Shown one piece after another: positions 16,654-25,893 of a stretch of 64,000 nucleotides of DNA (the stretch's first letter is position 1; every line of letters starts with the position of its first letter). The position numbers were made by a program, and so were the translations under genes. The notes beneath the pieces were generated by a model. That model saw nothing but the letters and a program-made list of their open reading frames with translations. It made no database searches and had not been told where the DNA came from. Source of the stretch: Tautonia sociabilis (GTDB lineage Bacteria > Planctomycetota > Planctomycetia > Isosphaerales > Isosphaeraceae); assembly GCF_003977685.1 (NCBI RefSeq), contig NZ_RYZH01000004.1:120827-184826 (forward strand). Reading direction: 5' to 3'.

Positions 16654-16820
16654 GGAGCCCTCCGCGGTCGGGGGGAGCCGAGGCCGGCCCGATCGACTGG
16701 AGTGAGCCTCGCTCCCCGGTCGAATCGAAAGGAGAGGATCGGCCTGATCGCTCGCCGGCCCCGGGCGGGGCGGGACGCGGTCGGCCGGCCGACCGATCGA
16801 TCCCCCCGACGGGAGCGGCC

Positions 16821-18065
16821 ATGGCCACCGACCCCTCCGATCTCGATCTCGATCTCGGACTCGAATCCGGACCCGACCTGACCTGGGAGCAGGCCCGGCG
16901 CGCTCTGGCGGCCCTGGCCAGGCCGGACAACCGGACCAACCTCGGCTGCATCCTCCGCGAGTACGCGATGCTGGCGGCGGCGATCGCCGCCGGGACGGCG
17001 GCCTTGGAGGCCTGGACGCGGGGAGGGCTGTCGACCCCCGCCTTCTCGGCGATCGCCATCGCGGTGGCGTTCGTGGTCGCGGTCGGCCAGCACCGGCTCT
17101 CGGGACTGGCGCACGAGGCGAGCCACTTCGTCCTCTTCCGCAATCGGCTGGCCAATGAGCTGGCCGGCGACCTGCTGCTGATGTTCCCGATCGTCGCCCT
17201 GACCCAGCGCTACCGGGCCGCGCACTGGGGGCATCACCTATTCGTCAACGACCCCAGGCGCGACACCGACCTGATCCGCCTGAACCGTCCCGAGCCGCAT
17301 CGCTTCCCGATCTCCAAGGCCGGCTTCTGGCGGCGTTACGTGCTCCGGGCGCTCTGGCCGCCGGCGATGCTCCGCTACCTCGTCGCCCGGGCCTGGGCGG
17401 CCAACTCGGGATCGCCGCCGACGGTAGTCGAGGGGGCGGGCCCCCCGGCCGCGGCCTACCGGGCGAGCGTGGCGAAGCGGCTGCGGGGGGCGTACTGGCT
17501 GGCCGTGCTGGCGATCGTGCACGTCTCGGGAGGCTGGACGGCCTTCGGGCTGTTCTGGGTCCTGCCGCTGCTGACGTTCTACCCCGCCCTGATGCAGCTC
17601 CGGGAGATCGCCCACCACGCCAACGCCCCCGATTCGGGGGCGCTGACCAACTCCCGGGTCTTCCGGGTCCACCCGCTCCTACGGTTCTGCGTCTTCCCCT
17701 ACGGGCAGGAGTTCCACCTGACGCATCATCTGTTCATGAGCGTTCCCCACGATCGCCTGGCCGAGGCGCACGAGATGCTCCGCCGCTGGCCGCCCTACCG
17801 GGAGCGGGTGGTCGTCTGCGAGGGGTATTTCTTCCGCCCTCGGGGATCGGCCGGCCCGTCGCTGCTCGACCTCCTCTCCCGGCCCGCCCCCGCTCCCTCG
17901 CCCTCGGCCTCGGCCGGCTTCGCTGACGAGGCCTGGCGACTCGATCCTCCCCAGAGGAGGGAGGGCCGGGGGCCGAGCGTCCCGCGGGCCCGGCCGGTCG
18001 AGCCGGCCGCCGGAAAGCGACCGAGAGGGGTCGAAGGCCGGGAAGGTCCGAGGGAGGGGGGGTGA
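16821..18065 (+). CDS. Membrane fatty acid desaturase
   Basis: A 414-residue integral membrane di-iron desaturase. The three histidine boxes are visible: HEASH (in GLAHEASHFVLF), HWGHH, and a final HLTHH in GQEFHLTHHLFMSVPH; an extra REIAHHAN motif precedes the last. Four hydrophobic segments lie between the boxes. The N-terminus has a short Asp/Leu repeat (DLDLDLGL), and the last 60 residues are a low-complexity Arg/Pro tail. The ATG at 16821 follows a GGGAG site. Position after a HpnI/ceramide-type glycosyltransferase suggests a lipid substrate, either an acyl chain or a sphingoid base; which one is unknown. Confidence 0.85.
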   Translation: MATDPSDLDLDLGLESGPDLTWEQARRALAALARPDNRTNLGCILREYAMLAAAIAAGTAALEAWTRGGLSTPAFSAIAIAVAFVVAVGQHRLSGLAHEASHFVLFRNRLANELAGDLLLMFPIVALTQRYRAAHWGHHLFVNDPRRDTDLIRLNRPEPHRFPISKAGFWRRYVLRALWPPAMLRYLVARAWAANSGSPPTVVEGAGPPAAAYRASVAKRLRGAYWLAVLAIVHVSGGWTAFGLFWVLPLLTFYPALMQLREIAHHANAPDSGALTNSRVFRVHPLLRFCVFPYGQEFHLTHHLFMSVPHDRLAEAHEMLRRWPPYRERVVVCEGYFFRPRGSAGPSLLDLLSRPAPAPSPSASAGFADEAWRLDPPQRREGRGPSVPRARPVEPAAGKRPRGVEGREGPREGG

Positions 18066-18089
18066 CGCCCCACCGGCCCCGGCTGGTTC

Positions 18090-19001
18090 TCAGGGAGGGC
18101 CGAGGGCGAGGATGCGGACCGGGCCGGCTCTCCCGGGAGCCGTCGGGCCGGTCCGGACCCGTCGGCCCGAGGCGCCGAAGGGGGAAGAGGACGGCGGGGC
18201 GGGAGGGGGAAGCTCCGGGGGGAGCACCTCGATCGGCCCCTCGGCCGGGGGCAGGGCGGGGGGCGGCAGGTGGGGGAGGGCCCCCGGGGAGGGCGTCGTC
18301 GTCCGGGGAGCCGGCGAGAGGCCGTGGGGGGGGAGAGTCGGGGAGGGGTCGACCGGCATCCCGCCGAAGGCCCCCGGCGGCAGGGCCGTCCCGTTGGGGA
18401 GCACCCGATCGATCGGAGGCCCGATGGGGACGCCCCGCTCCCCCGTCGCTTCGATCGGATCGAGCCCCCAGGGCACCGGGTCGATCACCACCTCGGGGGC
18501 GTCTCCAAGAGGGGGGCCGCAGAGGGCGCAGTCGGTCAGGCAGCGGCGGTCGAGGCGGTCCAGGGCCCGTCGGGCCCACTTGCGGGTGGCGTGATCGGGG
18601 TCGGTCAGGGCGGCCTGACGCAGGGCGAGGTGGGCCGAGCCGTCCCGGGGGGCGAGCTTGGCCAGCGACTCGGCGGCCTCCTCCCGGACCTCCTCGTGCG
18701 GGTCGACCAGCATCGAGGCCGCCAGGGCGGGGGCCAGCTCGGGATGATCCCGCCAGTCGAAGTCGCGGAGGTCGTGGGCCGCGTCGTCCCGCTCCTTCCA
18801 GTTCGGGTGCCGCTGCATCAGAAGGATCAGGCGCTCGACCTCCCGGGCCTCCGATCGGCACGGCCCGCAGCACTCCGGGCCGCCGTAGGAGTGCTCGCGA
18901 CGGTCGGGCCGGTGCTTGGCCTTCAGGCAGTCGAACAGCCCCAGGCCGCCGACGGCCAGGTGGGCCGCCAGCGCGATCGAGCAGGCGATGCCGCCGGTCA
19001 T
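18090..19001 (-). CDS. HEAT-repeat protein with a proline-rich C-terminus
   Basis: A 303-residue protein. The N-terminal segment MTGGIACSIALAAHLAVGG is a signal peptide or membrane anchor. Next comes a cysteine cluster (ECCGPC) and about three HEAT-type helical repeats (around residues 55-150) with the pattern LMQRHPNWKERDDAAHDL and DPHEEVREEAAESLAKL. A second cysteine group is CLTDCALCG. The final 120 residues are Pro-rich and look disordered, resembling other planctomycete exported proteins. It probably mediates protein-protein contacts at the membrane or outside the cytoplasm. It converges with the desaturase gene, 24 bases apart. A strong promoter with an inverted repeat lies upstream. 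Confidence 0.72.
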   Translation of the reverse strand: MTGGIACSIALAAHLAVGGLGLFDCLKAKHRPDRREHSYGGPECCGPCRSEAREVERLILLMQRHPNWKERDDAAHDLRDFDWRDHPELAPALAASMLVDPHEEVREEAAESLAKLAPRDGSAHLALRQAALTDPDHATRKWARRALDRLDRRCLTDCALCGPPLGDAPEVVIDPVPWGLDPIEATGERGVPIGPPIDRVLPNGTALPPGAFGGMPVDPSPTLPPHGLSPAPRTTTPSPGALPHLPPPALPPAEGPIEVLPPELPPPAPPSSSPFGASGRRVRTGPTAPGRAGPVRILALGPP

Positions 19002-19091
19002 CGGTGCGATCCTCCGAGATCGGTCGAGATGGTCGCGCCCCGTCGGCCGTCGGCCGTCAGTCGTCGGCGTCGGGGCGTGGCTGTCGCGTCC

Positions 19092-19128
19092 ATTTTACCC
19101 ATCTTCTCGGAATAATGCAAAAATTCCG
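19092..19128 (-). promoter_or_regulatory. Promoter with operator-like inverted repeats for the HEAT-repeat gene
   Basis: On the minus strand TTGCAT (complement of 19115-19120), a 17-base spacer and TAAAAT (complement of 19092-19097) form a good sigma70 promoter in an unusually AT-rich island. The inverted repeat CGGAAT (19108-19113) / ATTCCG (19123-19128) straddles the -35 box, and a third ATTCCG half-site lies at 19131-19136. This looks like an operator. The leader to the ATG at 19001 is about 85 bases. Confidence 0.5.
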
Positions 19129-19353
19129 AAATTCCGGCATGGTGCCGGTCATCGGGAGGCCTGGCGGGGGGGCGGGGTTGGGGGAGGAGACGGCCCGGGG
19201 GCCGGAGAAACCGGGGCGATTGAGGTGGGAAACGGAGTGGGCGACACACTACGATCAAGGGGGCGTAGTCTGTAGACCTGGACGAGGTTTGGAATCCTCC
19301 CGAGGCTCGCTGCCCCGAACCCGACGCATCCAGCCAAGCCGGAGATCCTAGAG
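19129..19353. other. Leader region of the TPR gene
   Basis: This is the rest of the divergent gap between the HEAT and TPR genes. A -10-like TACGAT (19250-19255) lacks a matching -35, and a short palindrome GTCT-GT-AGAC lies at 19268-19277. The GGAG at 19341-19344 serves the GTG at 19354. No RNA gene was recognised. Confidence 0.3.
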
Positions 19354-22300
19354 GTGGCACCAGCGCGATCACGTCCTCAGCTGAACAAAAAGGTGGCGGT
19401 GGGCACGCTCGTCGTCGTGGCCGTGGTCATTGGCGTCGGGCTGCTGGCGGGGGGGGCCTTCCAGGGCCGGATGCGGGCCCAGGTGCTGAAGCAGGCCGAT
19501 GCGCTGGCCGGGCGGGGAGAGGCCTCCCTGGCGATGCAGCACCTCGAGCGGTTCCTGCGGGACCATCCCGACGACGTGGCGGTGCTCGACCGCTACGCGA
19601 CGCTGCTCTCCGAGGCGGTTCTCGACCGCCAGGAGGGGGGGCGGATCGAGCGGGCGATCCAGGCCAACGAGCGGGTGCTCCAGCTCGACCCCGAGGGGCA
19701 GGTCGCCTCGGATCCGCAGCGAAACCGCCGCTGGCTGGCCGAGCTGTACATTCTTCAGTCCGACCTGAACCGGCAGAACTACGGCGAGCGGAACCTGCAA
19801 CTGGCCGACGAGATGGTGGCGATGGAGAGCCGCTACCGGGCCGCGCAGCAGGTGCTCGACGAGCTGATCGAGCGAGGGGCCGACGACGCTGAGGCCTATC
19901 GCCTGTTGGGGAGAGCCTGGGAGGGGGTGGCCGGCGGGAACCAGCCGCAACTTCTCAAGGACCAGGCCGTGGGTGCCTACTCGGCGGCGCTGCAGCGGGA
20001 TCCGACGGACAAGGAGTCGGCCGCCCGGCTGGCCCGGATCTACCGGGACCGGCTCGAACGGCCGGAGGAGGCCGAGGCGGTGCTGGCCGCCCTGGTCGAC
20101 GCCTCCCCGGACGATCCCCAGGTCCACCTGATTCTCCACGACTTCTACGCCGAGGATGACCCCGCCCGGGCCGCCGAGGCTCTGGAGCGGGCGCTGGAAC
20201 TCGCCCCTGACGACCCCGAGGTGATCCTGGCCGACGCCCGGGCCGCGTTCAATCGCGGCGACCGGGAGGCGGCCCGAGCCGGGCTCGACCGGCTTCCCGA
20301 GGCGCTCCGCCGCCGGTCGGATATCGACCTGTTCCTGGCCACGCTCGACCTCCAGGACCGGAAGACCGAGGGGGCGATCGCCCGCCTGCGCGAGGGGCTC
20401 AAGAACGCCTCCGGAGCCGATCCGACCCTGGTCTGGTCCCTGGCCAATGCCCTGATCGACTCGGGCAACCTGGCCGAGGCCCGGCCGCTGGTCGAGCGCT
20501 TCAAGGGGCTCGCCGGCGCCGAGGCCGAGTCGGGCTACCACTTCCTGCGAGGCCGGTGGTTCCAGCAGGCCGGCGAGCTGAACCGGGCGATCGAGGAGTT
20601 CGACGCTGCCGAAGACGGGCTGGACGACCGGCTGATGGCCGACCTGCTCGTGGCCCGGGGCCGCTGCCGTCTGGCGCTCAACGGGAACGACCCGCAGGTC
20701 CGATTCCAGGTGAAGGAGGACCTGCGGGTGGCTGTCGGCATCGACCCGACCTCGGTCGAGGCCCGGCTGGCGCTGGTCGAGCAGTTGGCGGCCGAGGACA
20801 TCGACCAGGCCCTCACGACGATTCGGGAGGGGATCGCCGCCGTCCCCAGCTCGCTGGAGCTGCGGCTGGCGCAGCTCCAGTTGCTGATGGCGCTGCAGGC
20901 GAGGCAGCCGGCCGGCCGGCGCTCCTGGGCGGTCTTTGACGCCGCGCTGGAGGAGGCGAGGCGCGTCCCGACGATCGGCCCGGACCACCCGGCGCTGATC
21001 ACCCTGGACGTCCGCCGCCAGTTGCTCGAGGGCCGGATCGACCCCGCCCTGGCCCAGCTCGAGCGGGCCGTGGCCGCCCATCCCGATGCTCGGGCCCTCT
21101 GGGTGACCTGGGCCGAGACGCTCACCCGGGCCGGCCGCCGCGAGGAGGCGCTGGCGGTCCTGGAGCGGGCCTCGGCTCCCGAGGCCGCCGGCGACTCGGC
21201 CATCTTCCGAGTCGACCGGGCCCGGCTGCTGGCCCAGCTCGGCCGGGGCCGAGAGGCGATCGAGGTGCTGGAGGAGGGGGCGCGGTCCCTGCCCATCGGC
21301 GAGCGCGGGACGGTCTTGCAGGCGCTGGGCCGGATGCAGGCCGCCCGAGGCCAGTTCGCCGAGGCCCGCGCCTCGTATACCGCGTGGAAGGCGTTGCAGC
21401 CCGGCTCGGCCGTCCCGCTGCTGGCCCTGCTGGAGCTGGCCATCGACACCGGCGACCGAGCCGCCGCCGACCGAGCCCTGGCCGAGCTCCGGGGAGGTCA
21501 GGAGGAGCCCGGCCTGCCCTATCTGCTGGGCAAGGCCGAGTACCTGCTCCGCATGCCTGGAGGAGACCCCGCCGGGCGCGCCCGGGAGGCCTTGGCCGCG
21601 CTGGAGCCGCTGCTGGCGCCCGGATCGGCCACCGCCAACCTGCCGGCCGCCCTGCTGCTGCGGGGCCTGGCCCTCCGCGAGCTTGGCCTGGCGGAGCCGG
21701 ACGCCCAGGTGGCCCGGGAATCGTTCTCGGCGGCCAAGCAGGACCTGCGGACGGCCTGGGAGCGGGGGGAGACGAAGGCCGCTCCGGCGATGGTTGATGT
21801 CATGGCCCGGCTCGGCCAGTTCGAGGAGATCGACGCCCTGCCCCGCCTCTCCTCCGGGGCCTTCGACGTGGGGATCGACCGGCTGGCCGCCGAGGCCTGC
21901 CTCCGGCTGGGGATGACCGAGAAGGCCGCCGAGTACGTCGATCGTGCCGGCCAGTTGGCGGCCGACACGCCGGAGTTCGCCTCCTGGCGGCTGGGGATGC
22001 TCGACCGCCTTGGCGAGTCCTCCCAGGTGGAGCAGGCGCTGCTGGCCCAGGCCCGCTCCCAGGGCCAGGCCGCGGCCTGGGTCGTCTTGATCCGCTACCA
22101 GGCGGCCAAGGGGGATCGCGCCGCGGCGCTGGCCTCGATCGCCGAGATGACCCGGTCGGTTCGGGTCGACCCCCCCGAGCTGCTGGAAGCGCAGGCGTTG
22201 CAGGCCATCGGGGACTTCCCTCGCGCCGAGGCCGCCTTCGCCGCCGCGTTGGAGAAGAAGCCGGACGATCCTCAGGTTCTGCTGGCCGCCGCCCAGTTCG

Positions 22301-23730
22301 ACCAGGCCGCCGGTCGCCTCCGCCGGGCTTTGGAACACACCGAGCGCGCCCTGGCGGCGGTTCCCGACTCGCGGCCGGCCGCCCGGTTCCGGGCGTTGCT
22401 GATGGCCGAGCTGGCCACCGACCTTCCCTCCTGGCAGGCGTCCTACGACGCCCTGGGGCCCGAGCCCCCCTCCGGCGACACCGAGGGTCCGGAGGACCGC
22501 CTGGCCCGGGCGCTGGTCCTGGCCCGGCATCCCGAGCCTGCCCGCCGGGACGAGGCCGTCAGCCGGCTCGAGGCGCTGGTCGGCGACCAGCCCTCCGGCA
22601 ACCCGCTGGCCGCCGCCGCCCGCGAGACGCTCGCGCGACTGCTCTTGCAGCAGGGCCGCGCCGAGCGCGCCGCCGAGGTCGCCGCCGTCACCGCCCTGAC
22701 CGGCTCCAACCCCTCGGCGATCGCCCTGTATGCTCAGGCGCTGGTCGCCGCCGGCCAGGTCGACGAGGCCGCCCGGCAGGTGGATCGGCTGCGCAACGTT
22801 GATCCCGACGCCGACGCCCTCACTGATCTGGAACTTGCGCTGGTCGAGGCCCAGGCCGAGGCCGGCTCCCGGGCCGAGGAGCTCGAGGCGGCCTACCGGG
22901 CGGCGCTGGACCGGCCCGACGCCGCCGAGACGGCCGCCGCCACCTTCCGCCGGCTCGTCCAGTTGGGCGACCCGGCCGCCCAGGTCGCCGAGCGGGTCGG
23001 CCGAGACCTGGCCGACCGCTTCCCCAGCCTCGCCTGGTTGCCCGCCCAGTGGCTCGCCGACCGCGAGTGGTTTGACGCGGCCCTCGACCTGGCCGAGGCC
23101 GTCCTTCCCTCCGGCGACGAGGACGCGGCCTTCCAGGCCTCCCGGGCGGCCCTGACCGTGATCGAGCGCTCCGAAGCCGACCCGAAGTACCTGGATCGCG
23201 CCGGCGCGCTGATCGAGCGGGTGGCCGAACTCGGCAACCCGCCCTTGCCCGCCTCCCGGGCCGTGCTCGCTATGTTGCGGCATTTCCAAGGCCGCACCGA
23301 CCCGAGCCGCTTCCAGGACGAGATCCGCCTCTACCGCGAGCTGCTTCAGCGCGAGCCGAACAACATCATCTACCTGAACAACCTCGCCTGGGCCGTGGCC
23401 GAGATCGAGGGCGAGCCCCTGGAGGGCCTCCGGCTCATCGACCAGGCCATCGAGGCCCTCGGTACCCGGCTGCCCGAGCTGCTCGACACCCGAGGAGTGA
23501 TCCTCGAACGCCTCGGCCGCCACGAGGAGGCTGTCGCCGACCTGGAAGAAGTCACCCGGGCCCAGCCCAACCGGGCGCTCTACCACTTCCACCTCGCCCG
23601 AGCCCAACAGGCCGCCGGCGACCCCGAGGCCGCTCGCTCCTCGATGGCCCGAGCCCTGGAACTCGGCCTCACCGCCGACGACGTGGAGCCCACCGAACGC
23701 GAGGAGTTCGAGCGCCTGAAGACCCTCTGA
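19354..23730 (+). CDS. Large membrane-anchored TPR-repeat protein
   Basis: A 1458-residue protein with an N-terminal membrane helix (about residues 14-32, VAVGTLVVVAVVIGVGLL) followed by tetratricopeptide repeats over nearly all its length. Repeats are recognisable from residue 45 (ASLAMQHLERFLRDHPDD) to the last unit (YHFHLARAQQAAGDPEAARS), most with the W/L-G-A-P spacing of TPRs. The body therefore probably lies in the periplasm as a superhelical scaffold. The start is the GTG at 19354, nine bases after GGAG. Proteins of this form accompany outer-membrane or extracellular polysaccharide and protein sorting systems in planctomycetes, but no partner gene is adjacent, so the function is unassigned. 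Confidence 0.8.
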   Translation: MAPARSRPQLNKKVAVGTLVVVAVVIGVGLLAGGAFQGRMRAQVLKQADALAGRGEASLAMQHLERFLRDHPDDVAVLDRYATLLSEAVLDRQEGGRIERAIQANERVLQLDPEGQVASDPQRNRRWLAELYILQSDLNRQNYGERNLQLADEMVAMESRYRAAQQVLDELIERGADDAEAYRLLGRAWEGVAGGNQPQLLKDQAVGAYSAALQRDPTDKESAARLARIYRDRLERPEEAEAVLAALVDASPDDPQVHLILHDFYAEDDPARAAEALERALELAPDDPEVILADARAAFNRGDREAARAGLDRLPEALRRRSDIDLFLATLDLQDRKTEGAIARLREGLKNASGADPTLVWSLANALIDSGNLAEARPLVERFKGLAGAEAESGYHFLRGRWFQQAGELNRAIEEFDAAEDGLDDRLMADLLVARGRCRLALNGNDPQVRFQVKEDLRVAVGIDPTSVEARLALVEQLAAEDIDQALTTIREGIAAVPSSLELRLAQLQLLMALQARQPAGRRSWAVFDAALEEARRVPTIGPDHPALITLDVRRQLLEGRIDPALAQLERAVAAHPDARALWVTWAETLTRAGRREEALAVLERASAPEAAGDSAIFRVDRARLLAQLGRGREAIEVLEEGARSLPIGERGTVLQALGRMQAARGQFAEARASYTAWKALQPGSAVPLLALLELAIDTGDRAAADRALAELRGGQEEPGLPYLLGKAEYLLRMPGGDPAGRAREALAALEPLLAPGSATANLPAALLLRGLALRELGLAEPDAQVARESFSAAKQDLRTAWERGETKAAPAMVDVMARLGQFEEIDALPRLSSGAFDVGIDRLAAEACLRLGMTEKAAEYVDRAGQLAADTPEFASWRLGMLDRLGESSQVEQALLAQARSQGQAAAWVVLIRYQAAKGDRAAALASIAEMTRSVRVDPPELLEAQALQAIGDFPRAEAAFAAALEKKPDDPQVLLAAAQFDQAAGRLRRALEHTERALAAVPDSRPAARFRALLMAELATDLPSWQASYDALGPEPPSGDTEGPEDRLARALVLARHPEPARRDEAVSRLEALVGDQPSGNPLAAAARETLARLLLQQGRAERAAEVAAVTALTGSNPSAIALYAQALVAAGQVDEAARQVDRLRNVDPDADALTDLELALVEAQAEAGSRAEELEAAYRAALDRPDAAETAAATFRRLVQLGDPAAQVAERVGRDLADRFPSLAWLPAQWLADREWFDAALDLAEAVLPSGDEDAAFQASRAALTVIERSEADPKYLDRAGALIERVAELGNPPLPASRAVLAMLRHFQGRTDPSRFQDEIRLYRELLQREPNNIIYLNNLAWAVAEIEGEPLEGLRLIDQAIEALGTRLPELLDTRGVILERLGRHEEAVADLEEVTRAQPNRALYHFHLARAQQAAGDPEAARSSMARALELGLTADDVEPTEREEFERLKTL

Positions 23731-23990
23731 TCGGCCCGATCTCGGCCTCGGACCAGCCTGGCTCGCGGCCGGGCCGGCTGAGGTCGAGTCGTCCTCAGCG
23801 CCGGCCGGCTCCCGGCTCGGAGCTCCATCTCGAAGTTCTGGGATCGGTGATCGTTCTGGCCTCGGGGTGGCGGGGATCGTCACGACCCCTGCCATGCGAC
23901 CGGCGGCGTGCCCTCCGTTGGCTCGGGATGCCCGGGGAGTCTGGCGAGCGATCGTCCCCGGGCCGGACGAGGGGGCTCGATCGGTTCAGC
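23731..23990. other. Convergent gap, no gene seen
   Basis: This stretch lies between the TPR gene and the convergent cytochrome/copper protein gene. A tight palindrome GATCGG-C-CCGATC follows the TPR stop, but its one-base centre is too small for a hairpin. No coding frame is supported. Confidence 0.3.
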
Positions 23991-25697
23991 TCAGCTCGGA
24001 TCGCCGCCGGGGTCGCCCGCTCCGGCCCCCTGGCCGGGCCGATCGGGGGAGCGTCGGCTCCGGAAGCGATCCAGAAGCCTTCTCCCCCGGGCTTCGGGGC
24101 GGGCCGCGCGGGCCGCATCCTCGGTTTCCTCACCGACTTCGCCGAGCTCTCCGTGAATCAGGAGGCGGAGCCGGTCGAGCATCGCGTCTTGCTCTGGGCG
24201 ATCGACGGCGCCGTCGCCGTTCAGGTCGAGCCGGTCGAACACCGGGGAGAGCCGAGCCGGGGCCTCGTCTCGGGTGATCCGGCCGTCGCCGTCTTGGTCG
24301 AGCCGGGAGAGCTGTTCGCCGATCTCCTCCAACCCTCCCGGCCGGTTGGCCCGGCGGAACAGGTTGCGGAGCCGGTCGCGATCGTCGTCCTGAAGTGACA
24401 GGACGCCGCCGGGCCCCCGCAGGTCTCCCCCTTGCTCGTCGGCCAGCACGTAGCCGAAGATGACCGACCCCATCTCGTCGGTTGACTGCTCGCCGAAGGT
24501 CACGTCGATGGGGGGGAAGCTCGGGTTGTTCGGGTTCTCCAACGAGTTGTCGTAGACGAGCGTCACGTCGATCCTCGACCCGGCCGGCAGGCGGACGGGC
24601 CGCTCGAACAGGTAGCGCCCCTGCCAGTTGAAGTCCCAGTTGGGGATCCGGAACAGGTTTTTCGACGAGCCATCGGGCAGCGTGGCGACCGCGTCCATGG
24701 AGGTGCAGAGGTAGTGGGCATGGCCGCCGATGCTGATGAGGTCGATGTCCCGGTCGATCGTCCGAGAGGCCCGCACCGTGTGCGCCGGGTCTCCCGCCTT
24801 GATCGTCCCCAGGGCGAACCTCCCGAAGGCCGGCGGCACCTGGAAGCCTCGGAGCCTCCTGGAGGGGGGTTCGTCGGCCAGGTACAGGCCGATGGTCGCC
24901 TTCTCCATGCGCACCTTGCCCGAGGGGTGGAAATGCGTCTGCATCAGCAGGTCGGTCCCGGCCGGGAGGTGCATGGCCAGGTCGTCGGGCAGCAATTGCG
25001 GTCGAGTGCCGAGCACCCAGCCGCCCAGGCCGCCGCGCAGCTCCAGGAACGGCATGCGGCGGAAGCCCGGCTGGCCCTCCTCGCCGTCCTTCGCCCGCAC
25101 GGCCGCGCTGTCGGCCGCGAAGAAGAGGGCGTGGTGGACCACATCCCGAGACGACGGGCGCAGCTCGACCGCCTTGACCCACCGGTCCTCCGGCAGGTTG
25201 AGCTTGAAGACGAAGCACCGATACACGTCCGGTCCGGAGGCCGGCACCTCGAACGCCTCGTCCATCGTCACGATCAGGTCGGGAGGGCCCAGGGTCCAGC
25301 CGTCCGGGAACTCGGGCACCTTGGGCGTCTTCGACGGGTCCCCTTCGGGCATCCCCTGCTCGACCCATCGGGCGAGGGTGTCGATCTCCTCGTCGGTCAG
25401 CCGGCGCTCGTCGCGCAAGGGAAGGTACGAGGGGTCGGGGTGCCAGGGCGGCATGAAGCGGTCGGCGGTCACATCGGCGATCATCGCGCCTCGCTTGCGC
25501 ACGTCCTCAAACGACAGCAGCGGGAACGGCGCCGCCTCTCCTGGCCGGTGGCATTCGGCGCAGTGGGTGAAAATGATCGGCGCGACGTGCTCGGCGAACG
25601 TCACCGCGGCCCCCTCGTCGTCGCTGGCCGAGGAGGAGGCCGGGCCGATCGGGGCGATCGCGGCGACGAGAGCGATCAATTGGGGAAACCTGGGCAT
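23991..25697 (-). CDS. Exported cytochrome c / copper monooxygenase-like protein with EF-hands
   Basis: A 568-residue exported protein. A signal peptide (MPRFPQLIALVAAIAPIGPA) is followed by a haem c site CAECH (Cys46, Cys49, His50) in a planctomycete-type cytochrome domain with a distal Met in DRFMPPWHPD. The middle has the two-domain fold of type II copper ascorbate-dependent monooxygenases: VVHHALFF, QTHFHPSG and GGHAHYLC match the His pairs of the two copper sites. Two EF-hand loops follow (DQDGDGRITRDE and DLNGDGAVDRPE). The ATG at 25697 has a perfect AAGGAGG site. The combination suggests a periplasmic redox enzyme with calcium stabilisation; the substrate is unknown. Confidence 0.8.
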   Translation of the reverse strand: MPRFPQLIALVAAIAPIGPASSSASDDEGAAVTFAEHVAPIIFTHCAECHRPGEAAPFPLLSFEDVRKRGAMIADVTADRFMPPWHPDPSYLPLRDERRLTDEEIDTLARWVEQGMPEGDPSKTPKVPEFPDGWTLGPPDLIVTMDEAFEVPASGPDVYRCFVFKLNLPEDRWVKAVELRPSSRDVVHHALFFAADSAAVRAKDGEEGQPGFRRMPFLELRGGLGGWVLGTRPQLLPDDLAMHLPAGTDLLMQTHFHPSGKVRMEKATIGLYLADEPPSRRLRGFQVPPAFGRFALGTIKAGDPAHTVRASRTIDRDIDLISIGGHAHYLCTSMDAVATLPDGSSKNLFRIPNWDFNWQGRYLFERPVRLPAGSRIDVTLVYDNSLENPNNPSFPPIDVTFGEQSTDEMGSVIFGYVLADEQGGDLRGPGGVLSLQDDDRDRLRNLFRRANRPGGLEEIGEQLSRLDQDGDGRITRDEAPARLSPVFDRLDLNGDGAVDRPEQDAMLDRLRLLIHGELGEVGEETEDAARAARPEARGRRLLDRFRSRRSPDRPGQGAGAGDPGGDPS

Positions 25698-25893
25698 ACG
25701 AACCTCCTTCGATTCGACTCCAGACTCGGGACGGGGGGCGTCTTCCCGGCCGGACAGCCGGCCAGGGCGGCGGTCGGATGCCCCCTTGGCGTCTCTACCC
25801 GATGGAACACCATAGGTCACTCCGGGTATCGTGCAGGCCGACGGGGTGCCGACCGATCCCAGCGCGCCCCGACCGCCCCCAAGGATCTCGCCC

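Noticed and set aside
19240..19330. Possible tRNA in the TPR gene leader
   Set aside because: GGTTTGGAATCC resembles a T-loop, but no acceptor or anticodon stems could be folded around it.
19369..23895. A 1508-residue open frame antisense to the TPR gene
   Set aside because: High-GC codon bias leaves the opposite strand free of stops. The sense frame has TPR repeats, a membrane helix and a ribosome site; the antisense frame has no domain.
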